Origin: Paucisalibacillus algeriensis
GTDB lineage: Bacteria > Bacillota > Bacilli > Bacillales > Amphibacillaceae
Length of the DNA: 64,000 nucleotides
Direction: 5' to 3'
Assembly (NCBI RefSeq): GCF_000577245.1
Contig: NZ_CBYO010000007.1
Location: 1 to 64,000 of the forward strand
The translations under genes were made by a program, and so were the position numbers. Of this stretch, positions 17,397-25,052 are shown piece by piece; positions within the stretch are counted from its first letter, which is position 1; every line of letters starts with the position of its first letter. The notes beneath the pieces are model-generated. The model was not told the DNA's origin. It made no database searches and saw only the letters and a list, made by a program, of their open reading frames with translations.

Positions 17397-19181
17397 CTAT
17401 TCCTCAATATTTACCAACACAACATCATCACCATCCTGAACAGCGGTGTATTTCCAAACATAATCATTTGTTTCTTCTTCGCCACTCTCATAGATAACTT
17501 TGATTTCTTCATTAGTAGTGACAATCCAATTTTCCCCATCTTCTTCAATATTGGTAATGGAGACACTGATAACTTCTTGTGTCACACCATTATCATTTAA
17601 TCGTGCTACCAAATCCTGTTGCATATCATCCAAAGCACTTCCATCCTTAATATACGGTCGAACTTTATCATAGTCATTCGAATTAATAGCTTCTACTAAT
17701 TGGTACACGTATTCCTCCGTAACTTGACTAATGAGATCAGTGCTAACAGTATCCGTCTTAGACACAGTAGTCACATTGGATTGGTGTAGTTCCTTAGAAC
17801 CCTCTAATGTTTTGGTAGCTTCAAAGTCGTCACTATACCATACTTCTTCACATGCATTAATAAGCCATGTTTTATTTTCCTTATCATAGTTTAATTCTAT
17901 ATAACAATGGTCAATTCTTTCCTCTGTTTCTGCCTTTTCACCAGAATCGTAAAAGTCCGCAGTAAAATAAAACTTCGCTGGTACTGTAGCACTTGTTTCA
18001 TCATTGAAATAGAAATTATTAAAATCTATTTCTACTGAATCTAATTGCCCTGAGAACAATTCTTCATAATCACGATAATAATCGAAGTTTGATGTAAAAA
18101 TATCTCCCAATCGATCAGTAATATTCGTAAACAATGCCACATCATAGGCTGCATGCGCCTTTACATAGTCTTCACCATACAAAAGAATAGAATCTGAAAC
18201 CGAAGTAGTGATCTGCTCTGGTACCGAATTCACTTCGATTGAATGATAAGATTCTTCTAGTTTAATAGTATCATAATTAATTGTTCCCCATTCCGTCTCA
18301 ATGACAGGCTTTACTTCTGTTGTGCCATCTAGGCTAACCGGTCCAAATCCCTCTATATAGAAGTCTTCGTTAAATGGCACCTGCTGATCATTAACCTCTA
18401 TATAAGCATTTGTAATTGGTATATTCGTATAGTTATCAAGCTGCAGAAAAACATAATCTGCTTCTAGATTTATGTCATGGACGGAATAACCATTCACAAG
18501 TGAAATACTATCTTTGCTATCAACTTCTGTATAATCACCTTTGAAATTACTATCTATGTCATACACTCCTGGAGCAAATGGCCCATATACAACCATCAAT
18601 CCATCTTGTTCACTAGGCTTATATTCTTTTCCATTAAATGTAACCTCAACACCTTCAAATGGAAAATATAATTCTATATATTGTGGTTCTAGACTAATAC
18701 GATAACTATCAAATACTCCTAGCCATTTTCCATTCTTCTCTATGTCAAGGAGGGAATTGTACTCATAAAATTCCTTCGTAGTTTTAAAATCCAAATCTAT
18801 GTATCCATAATCCTTATTATCTAGTAATACAACAGCTTTAGCCTCTTCTTCTGTAATAGATTTGTTTTCAACCAATACCAGTTTTTGTAGTTTCTCATAA
18901 TCATCTTCTACTAAAGCATCGATAAATCGCTCCATAGTTTTTTCTGGAGAGGTGTAGGACTTACCCCATACAAAGAAACCTGAAGCCAATACTACTACGG
19001 CTGCCACAATGCCATAAATCACTTTCTGTTTCGTGGTAAGCTTTTTTCTCTCTTTCTGCTTGACATCTGTCTCGCTTCGAACAACCGGACTGTCTTGCTC
19101 TAGCGATGCACCACAATGTTTACAAAACTTTTTTGCAGATTCAGCAAGTTCCCCACCACACTCTTTGCAATACTTAACCAT
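17397..19181 (-). CDS. Zinc-ribbon membrane protein of the TcaA/YvbJ type
   Basis: The 594-residue protein has an N-terminal zinc ribbon (Cys5, Cys8, Cys20, Cys23), a basic linker, one transmembrane helix (about 52-72, VIYGIVAAVVVLASGFFVWG) and a large acidic extracellular part. That part starts with the SPEKTMERFIDALVEDDYEKL domain found after the membrane segment in TcaA and YvbJ. An NTF2-like domain at the end includes EEYVYQLVEAINSNDYDKV. Staphylococcal TcaA influences glycopeptide resistance and cell-envelope stress; the B. subtilis relative is uncharacterised. It is divergent from another zinc-ribbon membrane protein gene. Confidence 0.78.
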   Translation of the reverse strand: MVKYCKECGGELAESAKKFCKHCGASLEQDSPVVRSETDVKQKERKKLTTKQKVIYGIVAAVVVLASGFFVWGKSYTSPEKTMERFIDALVEDDYEKLQKLVLVENKSITEEEAKAVVLLDNKDYGYIDLDFKTTKEFYEYNSLLDIEKNGKWLGVFDSYRISLEPQYIELYFPFEGVEVTFNGKEYKPSEQDGLMVVYGPFAPGVYDIDSNFKGDYTEVDSKDSISLVNGYSVHDINLEADYVFLQLDNYTNIPITNAYIEVNDQQVPFNEDFYIEGFGPVSLDGTTEVKPVIETEWGTINYDTIKLEESYHSIEVNSVPEQITTSVSDSILLYGEDYVKAHAAYDVALFTNITDRLGDIFTSNFDYYRDYEELFSGQLDSVEIDFNNFYFNDETSATVPAKFYFTADFYDSGEKAETEERIDHCYIELNYDKENKTWLINACEEVWYSDDFEATKTLEGSKELHQSNVTTVSKTDTVSTDLISQVTEEYVYQLVEAINSNDYDKVRPYIKDGSALDDMQQDLVARLNDNGVTQEVISVSITNIEEDGENWIVTTNEEIKVIYESGEEETNDYVWKYTAVQDGDDVVLVNIEE

Positions 19182-19590
19182 TCTCTACTCCCTCGCTTCA
19201 GATAAGTTATTATAAATTTGTAATATTTCTTCCAAATTATAATGTAATAATAATTATTTGTTAAGCCTTTATACCTATTTTTTTCTATAGTGCATCTAAT
19301 TACCTAAAAACATTTACTATAACTAAGCAAAAAATCCTAATATTCTATTTCAAAAAATACTATAATTGACTATAATTGACTATAATTGTCATTGTAAGAA
19401 AAAAGTATCAATTCAAATTACCTAATAGGAGGGTAGAAAAAATTATTATCGTGATTGTCATTCATGGGGCTGGAAATATTTCTTCATAAATTTAAATGTC
19501 TTTATATCTATTACATACTTTTTACCCCTGAAACCAATCCAATTAGGTGGATATTAATATCCAGAGAATATTTATATGAGGAGAATACAC
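19182..19590. other. divergent intergenic region with a 10-bp tandem repeat
   Basis: This 409-base gap separates two divergent zinc-ribbon genes and should hold both promoters. The main structure is three copies of the 10-mer TATAATTGAC (19361-19390; the last reads TATAATTGTC), spaced one helical turn apart. Each copy contains both a -10-like and part of a -35-like box. Confidence 0.5.
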
Positions 19591-20427
19591 ATGTTAACTT
19601 GTTCAAACTGTGGTACAAAACAGAATACAGGAAAGTTCTGTGAGGAATGTGGTGGTGCGTTACAAATAGAGCAAGCATCAGCCACAATTGCAACATCTAA
19701 TCAAACAAATGAAGCTACTCAAGGATCTCAACAAAGTGCAGCATCAACTGCAGTAAACTCAGCGCAAAGCTCTAAACAAACTCAAGAAACTGTTGAAGCG
19801 ATCAAAGGGGGATTATCCCATTATTGGTCCTATCTACTAGAACTAATTAAAAATCCAACAACTGCTTTCCAAACAGGTAATAGTAACTTTGTGAATGGGC
19901 TAGTAACTATAATCTTATTTACTATTACATACTCCCTAAGCTTATATTGGTTAGCTAATTCATTTTATAAACAAGCATTTGGTGGATTTTTGGAAGAATC
20001 ACTTCCTTTCTTTGCGATAAATGCTAGATTAGTATTCGGTATCCTAATCATGTTTGCTATCACGCTTGGAAGTGTTTTTGCGGTTACCAAGCTTGCTAAG
20101 CACCAAGATGGGTTTAAAACAGTATTGGCACAATTTAGTGGGCTTGTTGCTCCACTATTAGCAGTAAACTTAATTGCTATTATTGGTGGTTTAACATCAT
20201 CTGTTGAATTAACAATTTATCCTTTAGTCCTTTCTAATATTTTAGCCTTTGTCATTATTCCTGTTCTATTTGTCTATGAAAAGTCTGCTCAGGTAAATAG
20301 TAAGGGACAAAAGGTATATCATAGCTTCTTAGTATTGCTCATGATTACTGTAGTGACTTATATCATAAGTAGCTCATTACTATCAGGCACATTAGAAGAA
20401 TTAGAAGAAATAATGTATTACTTGTAA
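19591..20427 (+). CDS. Zinc-ribbon multi-span membrane protein
   Basis: The 278-residue protein starts with a zinc ribbon (Cys4, Cys7, Cys17, Cys20) and a Q/S/T/A-rich linker (about 30-75). Five or so transmembrane segments of Yip1/DUF6574-like character follow. I chose the ATG at 19591 because GAGGAG lies 7 bases before it; the in-frame ATG at 19576 overlaps that site. The substrate and role are unknown. Sharing the zinc-ribbon-plus-membrane plan with its divergent neighbour suggests a common envelope function. Confidence 0.7.
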   Translation: MLTCSNCGTKQNTGKFCEECGGALQIEQASATIATSNQTNEATQGSQQSAASTAVNSAQSSKQTQETVEAIKGGLSHYWSYLLELIKNPTTAFQTGNSNFVNGLVTIILFTITYSLSLYWLANSFYKQAFGGFLEESLPFFAINARLVFGILIMFAITLGSVFAVTKLAKHQDGFKTVLAQFSGLVAPLLAVNLIAIIGGLTSSVELTIYPLVLSNILAFVIIPVLFVYEKSAQVNSKGQKVYHSFLVLLMITVVTYIISSSLLSGTLEELEEIMYYL

Positions 20428-20436
20428 TGGTTATAG

Positions 20437-20477
20437 AGGCAGGGGTATAGGTTTTTTTACCTTCCCTGTCTTTTTTT
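20437..20477 (+). terminator. Terminator after the zinc-ribbon gene
   Basis: The stem AGGCAGGG/CCCTGTCT (one G-T pair) is followed by seven T, 10 bases after the stop. Confidence 0.85.
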
Positions 20478-20533
20478 GATTGATGCCATAGGGACAGGTT
20501 TTCCGCATATTATTAGCCAATACCAAATACATA

Positions 20534-20542
20534 TGCTATAGT
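20534..20542 (+). promoter_or_regulatory. Extended -10 promoter for the TPP-regulated operon
   Basis: TGCTATAGT is an extended -10 element about 35 bases before the riboswitch. No good -35 is visible, which is common with extended -10 promoters. Confidence 0.5.
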
Positions 20543-20576
20543 AGCACTGTAAAATAGTCGCCAAATAAAATAACTA

Positions 20577-20668
20577 AGCAAGGGAGCTGGGATTGACCAG
20601 CTGAGAAAGGGCTACAGCCTTTGACCTTTTGAACCTGTTAGGGTAATGCCTGCGTAGGGAGCATTAGT
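20577..20668 (+). ncRNA. TPP riboswitch (THI element)
   Basis: The conserved THI-box blocks are present in order: GGGAGCTGGG, CAGCTGAGAAAGG, GACCTTTTGAACCTGTTA, GGGTAATGCCTGCGTAGGGA. The aptamer senses thiamine pyrophosphate and should switch off the ECF operon that follows. Confidence 0.95.
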
Positions 20669-20777
20669 AAGATGAATTAGCTATAGCTTAATGGACTTTT
20701 TTCCACATGGATTGAAAACATTTTCAATTCTATCGGTAAAATTGGTTCATTGTATGTAGTTATTCATGATGTTACTT

Positions 20778-20810
20778 AAAGTCGCTCCGCTTAGGCTGGG
20801 CGGCTTTTTT
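20778..20810 (+). terminator. Riboswitch-controlled terminator before ykoE
   Basis: A 10-bp stem AAAGTCGCTC/GGGCGGCTTT with two G-T pairs is followed by TTT, just before the ykoE ribosome binding site. It is the probable expression platform of the TPP riboswitch. A small hairpin ATTGAAAA/TTTTCAAT (20711-20728) lies between. Confidence 0.8.
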
Positions 20811-20840
20811 GCGTACTTTATAGATGAGGAGGTTCTTAGA

Positions 20841-21446
20841 TTGGTAGAACAAAAATGGAAATTAAGGGATGTTGTTTTAATGGCCGTTCTTGGCACAGTA
20901 TTTGCAGCAGTTTACTTAGGTGTTTTCTATTTAGGATTAGGCTTACAAACCGCATTAACCCCTTTTGGATTTGCACCATTTGGATTTGAAATTATTTATG
21001 GAGTTTGGTTTATGGCCGCGACGATTGCAGCTTACATCATCCGCAAACCCGGGGCAGCACTGATTACAGAAGTATTGGCTGCGGTCATTGAACTAATGAT
21101 GGGAAATGCTGGTGGAGTAACGCTTCTTCTAGCGGGATTTATACAAGGTCTGGGCGTAGAACTTGGCTTTGCCTTATTCCGTTATAAAAGGTTTAACTTG
21201 TTTTCTATGACAGTCGCTGGCATATGTGCTGCGGTCTTTATCTTTATCTATGAACTGTTTTATTTGCAGTACTACCTTTTATCACCTGTTTTACTGACAG
21301 GTCAGTTAATGATTCGATTCTTAAGTGCTTTTATCTTTGCAGGGTTAATTAGCAAGCTTACCTGTGATGGTCTAACCAAAACAGGTGTATTAAAAAGTTA
21401 TTCTATCGGTAGAGGTCGGGTTGAAATAGAAGTACTTCAAGACTAA
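20841..21446 (+). CDS. ykoE: ECF transporter S component, YkoE-like (thiamine/HMP precursor)
   Basis: The 201-residue membrane protein has about five or six helices and the YkoE-type sequence KWKLRDVVLMAVLGTVFAAV, matching the usual length of about 199. It binds the vitamin precursor and docks on the EcfA/EcfT module encoded downstream. I chose the TTG at 20841 because AGGAGG is 8 bases before it. Longer readings begin inside the riboswitch terminator. Whether it carries thiamine or hydroxymethylpyrimidine (HMP) is not clear from sequence; the Thi5/ThiY-like partner favours a pyrimidine. Confidence 0.88.
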   Translation: MVEQKWKLRDVVLMAVLGTVFAAVYLGVFYLGLGLQTALTPFGFAPFGFEIIYGVWFMAATIAAYIIRKPGAALITEVLAAVIELMMGNAGGVTLLLAGFIQGLGVELGFALFRYKRFNLFSMTVAGICAAVFIFIYELFYLQYYLLSPVLLTGQLMIRFLSAFIFAGLISKLTCDGLTKTGVLKSYSIGRGRVEIEVLQD

Positions 21447-21463
21447 GAGGAGGAGAATTTTTC

Positions 21464-22354
21464 ATGAATACTATTAGAGTGGTACTAGATTGGTTTCCAA
21501 ATACGAACCATACTGGGTTTTACATTGCCTTAAAAAAAGGATATTTCCAAGAAGCTGGGTTGGATGTAGAAATTTCTGGTGATGTCCATGGTGTCCTTGA
21601 AACACATGGAGCTAACATTGTGGTAGCTCCACAGATTTCCATCTTAGAAAAGATTGCAGAAGGTAAAACATTGACCGCAATTGCAACACTGACACAGAAA
21701 AATGATTCTGGCATTGTCTCATTAAAGGAAAGTGGGATCACATCACCAAAAATGTTAGAAGGTAAACGCCTAACACATTGGGAGCCTGAATGGTTCCATG
21801 GCATCATTGGAAATGCAGTGAAAAAAGATGGAGGAGATTATAGTAAAGTCAACTTAGTTCCAATGGATGTCGGGGATATTGTTAATACACTAGGCCATAC
21901 AGCAGATGCTACATGGGTGTATGAAAACTGGGAAAATGAAGAATTGATTGAGGCTGGGAAAGAAATTAACTATTTCAACCTAGCAGATATCGATCCATTA
22001 TTTGATTTCTGTGCGCCATGCCTTGGAGCAACCCACCAATTATTGCAAGAAAGACCAGATGATGTAGAAAACTTCCTTGCATGTCTGGACCGCGGCTATA
22101 TCGAAGCTGCCCACCACCCGGAAGAAGCCATTATGTTTGTCAAAGAATATATGCCAAACGTATCCGATGACCTATTAATTCGTAGCCAAAAACACTTGGC
22201 AGGAATTCTCCTAGATAAAACTGGCCACTGGGGATATATGGCGCCAGAACGATGGAATCCGATGGCAGATTGGATGATTGAACAGGGCTTATACGATAAA
22301 CGCCGCTCCACAGAATTCACCAATAAATACCTGCCGACTCTTGTGAAAAAATGA
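21464..22354 (+). CDS. Thi5/ThiY-like pyrimidine-binding protein without signal peptide
   Basis: The 296-residue protein has the NMT1/THI5-like fold motifs RVVLDWFPNTNHTGFYIALKKGYF (about 5-28) and KGYFQEAGLDVEI. ThiY in other bacilli is an exported lipoprotein that binds formylaminopyrimidine. Here translation starts directly at the fold with no signal sequence or lipobox. The region where yeast Thi5 has its reactive histidine reads VVAPQISILEK, with no histidine, and the CCCFC motif is reduced to Cys183-x-x-Cys186. A binding or delivery role is therefore more likely than HMP-P synthesis. It overlaps the ATPase gene by four bases. Confidence 0.75.
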   Translation: MNTIRVVLDWFPNTNHTGFYIALKKGYFQEAGLDVEISGDVHGVLETHGANIVVAPQISILEKIAEGKTLTAIATLTQKNDSGIVSLKESGITSPKMLEGKRLTHWEPEWFHGIIGNAVKKDGGDYSKVNLVPMDVGDIVNTLGHTADATWVYENWENEELIEAGKEINYFNLADIDPLFDFCAPCLGATHQLLQERPDDVENFLACLDRGYIEAAHHPEEAIMFVKEYMPNVSDDLLIRSQKHLAGILLDKTGHWGYMAPERWNPMADWMIEQGLYDKRRSTEFTNKYLPTLVKK

Positions 22355-23787
22355 GTAAACTGGCATTTCAATCCGTCACTTTCAGCTTTTCTGAAAGTGG
22401 CAAAAGCAACATGATTCAAGATTTATCCATAACGTTTGATTCGGAAAGCATCACCGTTATAACAGGTCCCTCCGGCTGCGGGAAAAGCACGTTTCTAAAT
22501 CTTGCAGGCGGAATATACCCACAAAATGCTGGCGTTCTTCATAGCGGACACATATCGGTAAATGGTCAAAATTTGGCGGAACTTGCACCCGATCAACGAG
22601 CCCCGATGATTGGGGTAATGTTCCAAAATCCCGACCTACAATTTTGTATGGATACGGTAGAAAATGAGCTTCTTTTTTGCTTAGGAAATGTTCAAACACC
22701 TCCAGAGAAGATGCCCAAAATTATTCAGGATGCTTTAGAATTTTGTGGTATTACGCACTTAAAAGATCGTAAATTACAATCCCTATCCGGAGGAGAAAAA
22801 CAAAAGGCAATGCTTGCTTGTCTGGTAGCATTAGACCCAGAGTGGTTGTTGCTGGATGAGCCATTTGCTAATGTGGATGAAGATTCTAGTGCTGAATTGG
22901 TTGCCAAGATTGAAGAACTTCATCAAAAAGGAAAAGGTATCTTAGTGGTGGACCACCGCTTGGAATATTGGCTTCCAGTCTGTGATGAGATTTGCTTTTT
23001 GGAATCTAATAATGATATGAACATAACAAGATATAAAATGGAAGCTATTTCAGATGAAATGCTAATGGAAAAGGGAATTCTTCCGCCAAGTATCCCATAT
23101 AAACAAAAAGGAGATGAATCTATTGTTAAGCCAGTAAATCCTATACTAGAAATAAAGAATCTAACTGTATTCCGTGGTAAGCAGCAAATACTGAATACTA
23201 TCAACTATACATTTGAACGTAGCAAAGTTTATGCGCTACTTGGTACTAGCGGAAGTGGCAAGAGCACTCTTTTTGGAGCAATTAATCGACTATATAACTA
23301 TCAGGGTAAGATTCTATTAAACGGAAATGATGTTAAAAAGCGAGTAATCCGGAAGACAGGTGCAATCGGGTTTGTAACGCAGAATCCTCAGGACCAGTTT
23401 GTCGCGAGTACCGTGTTAGAGGAAATCACTATCGGTCTTCATCGTACAAAATCGCTTTCCGAGACTGAACCAATTTTAAGGGGAATCGGGTTATGGGGAT
23501 ACCGTAACTTCTCCCCCTATATGCTTAGCCAAGGCCAACAAAGAAGACTTGGTGTTGCTTCCCTTATGGCCTATGACTGCCAAGTATTGATTTGTGATGA
23601 ACCGACCTATGCACAGGATTGGAAAAACACGACCGCTATCATGGATTCCTTGGTGGAAGAAATGATGGAACGTGGGATGACTTTGATATTCTCCACCCAT
23701 GATCGAAAGCTTGCCAATGATTATGCGGATGTCATCTTAACGTTGAAGGAGGGTGAACTAATTGAATGCTCTAAACCCAGTCTGTAA
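22351..23787 (+). CDS. ykoD: ECF transporter duplicated ATPase (YkoD-like)
   Basis: Two ABC ATPase domains are fused in 478 residues. The first has Walker A GPSGCGKST and signature LSGGEKQKAML; the second, from about residue 265, has Walker A GTSGSGKST and signature LSQGQQRRLGV. It powers the ECF transporter with YkoE and YkoC. It starts at an ATGA overlap with the preceding gene and its end overlaps ykoC by 26 bases, so expression is tightly coupled. Confidence 0.88.
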   Translation: MSKLAFQSVTFSFSESGKSNMIQDLSITFDSESITVITGPSGCGKSTFLNLAGGIYPQNAGVLHSGHISVNGQNLAELAPDQRAPMIGVMFQNPDLQFCMDTVENELLFCLGNVQTPPEKMPKIIQDALEFCGITHLKDRKLQSLSGGEKQKAMLACLVALDPEWLLLDEPFANVDEDSSAELVAKIEELHQKGKGILVVDHRLEYWLPVCDEICFLESNNDMNITRYKMEAISDEMLMEKGILPPSIPYKQKGDESIVKPVNPILEIKNLTVFRGKQQILNTINYTFERSKVYALLGTSGSGKSTLFGAINRLYNYQGKILLNGNDVKKRVIRKTGAIGFVTQNPQDQFVASTVLEEITIGLHRTKSLSETEPILRGIGLWGYRNFSPYMLSQGQQRRLGVASLMAYDCQVLICDEPTYAQDWKNTTAIMDSLVEEMMERGMTLIFSTHDRKLANDYADVILTLKEGELIECSKPSL

Positions 23788-24457
23788 GCTAATTGGCATA
23801 TTCGTACCTACGCTAATTCTAGCAGCAGTACATCATCCAATTCTCAATATTTCCGTGTTTGTTATTTGTCTGTTGCTCCTACTGATGTCTCGTGTACGGG
23901 TCAAATTGCTTTTACTCTTATTCTTGCCAATTATATTAGCTTCCATCGGGATGTTTTTCACTGGCTACCATTTCCAGGTGGAATCTGGTGCTCCCGTTAA
24001 TGCGGATAACTGGCAGATGACGGGTTCTGCGGTGTGGAATGGGTTGACGTTATCAAGCAGGGTTCTGGTTTATGCTGGTCTTGGTCTCCTTTTTGCTCTA
24101 ACAACCAACAAAATTGACTTGATCCGTTCCTTACAGCAGCAACTTCATCTTCCATCCATATTCGCCTATGGAATCTTAGCAGCGTGGAATATATTCCCGA
24201 ATCTCATGGAAGAATATCGAAAAACTAGATTGGCTTTTCGTGCCAGGGGTGTTTATACCAGCCCGGTCTCCCCTACTTTGCTGAAACCAATGCTAGTAAA
24301 AGCAGTGCTTTGGTCTAATGCTTTGTCCATTGCGATGGAATCTAAAGGGTTTAACGGGAGTGTGAAGCGTACGGAGTTTTATGTAATAAGGGTTGGGTGG
24401 AAAGATTTGTTGTTCCCGGTTGTTACGATTGGTGGGATGGTGGTGTTTGTTTTTTAA
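23762..24457 (+). CDS. ykoC: ECF transporter transmembrane component (EcfT/YkoC-like)
   Basis: The 231-residue membrane protein has about five or six helices and the EcfT coupling motif region YRKTRLAFRARGVYT plus AIAMESKGFNGS-like SIAMESKGF (family A-R-G / S-R-G motifs). It starts at a TTG with GGAGGGTGA upstream and within the end of ykoD. It is the last gene of the TPP-regulated operon, followed by a perfect terminator. Confidence 0.85.
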   Translation: MNALNPVCKLIGIFVPTLILAAVHHPILNISVFVICLLLLLMSRVRVKLLLLLFLPIILASIGMFFTGYHFQVESGAPVNADNWQMTGSAVWNGLTLSSRVLVYAGLGLLFALTTNKIDLIRSLQQQLHLPSIFAYGILAAWNIFPNLMEEYRKTRLAFRARGVYTSPVSPTLLKPMLVKAVLWSNALSIAMESKGFNGSVKRTEFYVIRVGWKDLLFPVVTIGGMVVFVF

Positions 24458-24460
24458 ACT

Positions 24461-24515
24461 CCATGGGGACGGTACCTTATCTCATTGAGCTAAAGAACCG
24501 TCCCCATGGCTTTTT
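24461..24515 (+). terminator. Strong terminator after ykoC, related to the GGGAC repeats
   Basis: A perfect 13-bp stem, CCATGGGGACGGT/ACCGTCCCCATGG, is followed by CTTTTTCTTT. The stem core GGGGACGGT recurs at 50575-50622 (GGGGACGGTT...AACTGTCCCC), so this terminator seems to be a copy of a dispersed repeat. Confidence 0.85.
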
Positions 24516-24532
24516 CTTTGGCATATTAGTTT

Positions 24533-24845
24533 TTAATAGTGAGCTGAAGAAGCTGTCCCTATCCCAATAACACTTAGCGTATCCCTAGCAATCATCAACT
24601 CTTCATTGGTTGGGATAATATATACATCTACTTTCGATTGATCACTACGGATTTTCCGTTCCTTTGGTATCCGATATACTTCACCATCCGATAGACATAC
24701 ATATCGATAGCTAATTTACAGTTTTCATCGCCTTTTTCCATGCGGTCAATGATTTCCCGAACATCATGACTCACACCAGAAATTCCATATAGTCCGCTAA
24801 ATTTATTCAACATCGAGTTTACCTCATCGATAGTTTTCTGTCTAT
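24533..24845 (-). pseudogene. ackA: Acetate kinase remnant with internal deletion and frameshift
   Basis: Minus-strand reading from about 24845 gives KTIDEVNSMLNKFSGLYGISG, then VSHDVREIIDRMEKG, then FVYR-like MYVYRMVKYIG, which match the middle of acetate kinase. After YIG the frame shifts, and the text jumps to KIRSDQSKVDVYIIPTNEEL and MIARDTLSVIG, the acetate kinase C-terminus, with the stop at 24533. The N-terminal half and the segment between these blocks (including the usual TAGIGEN motif) are missing. It is a dead fragment; a functional ackA must be elsewhere if the cell makes acetate this way. Confidence 0.8.
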
Positions 24846-25052
24846 ATTTGCGAAATGCAAATAAAAGAATTTATCTTTTCAATTTAATCATAGCATAATT
24901 CCATGTGGATAATTGTTACTGGTTTGTGACCAAGAAAGACAAACGAGCCAAGGTACCTGTCCCCGTGGATCGTCCTCATTACTAAAACTACTATTATCTG
25001 GTATAATGATTAGAAGTTAGTATCTAGTGCTAAAAAGGTGGAGAATATATTG

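Noticed and set aside
20766-20840. Upstream 25-codon extension of ykoE
   Set aside because: It runs through the riboswitch terminator and lacks a ribosome binding site; the TTG at 20841 has an ideal one.
21464-22354. A bacterial Thi5 HMP-P synthase
   Set aside because: The histidine that Thi5 consumes is absent by my alignment and the CCCFC motif is reduced to CxxC, so I list it as a binding-type homologue instead.
24628-24813. A 61-residue gene
   Set aside because: It is only one frame of the acetate kinase relic; the C-terminal part continues in another frame.
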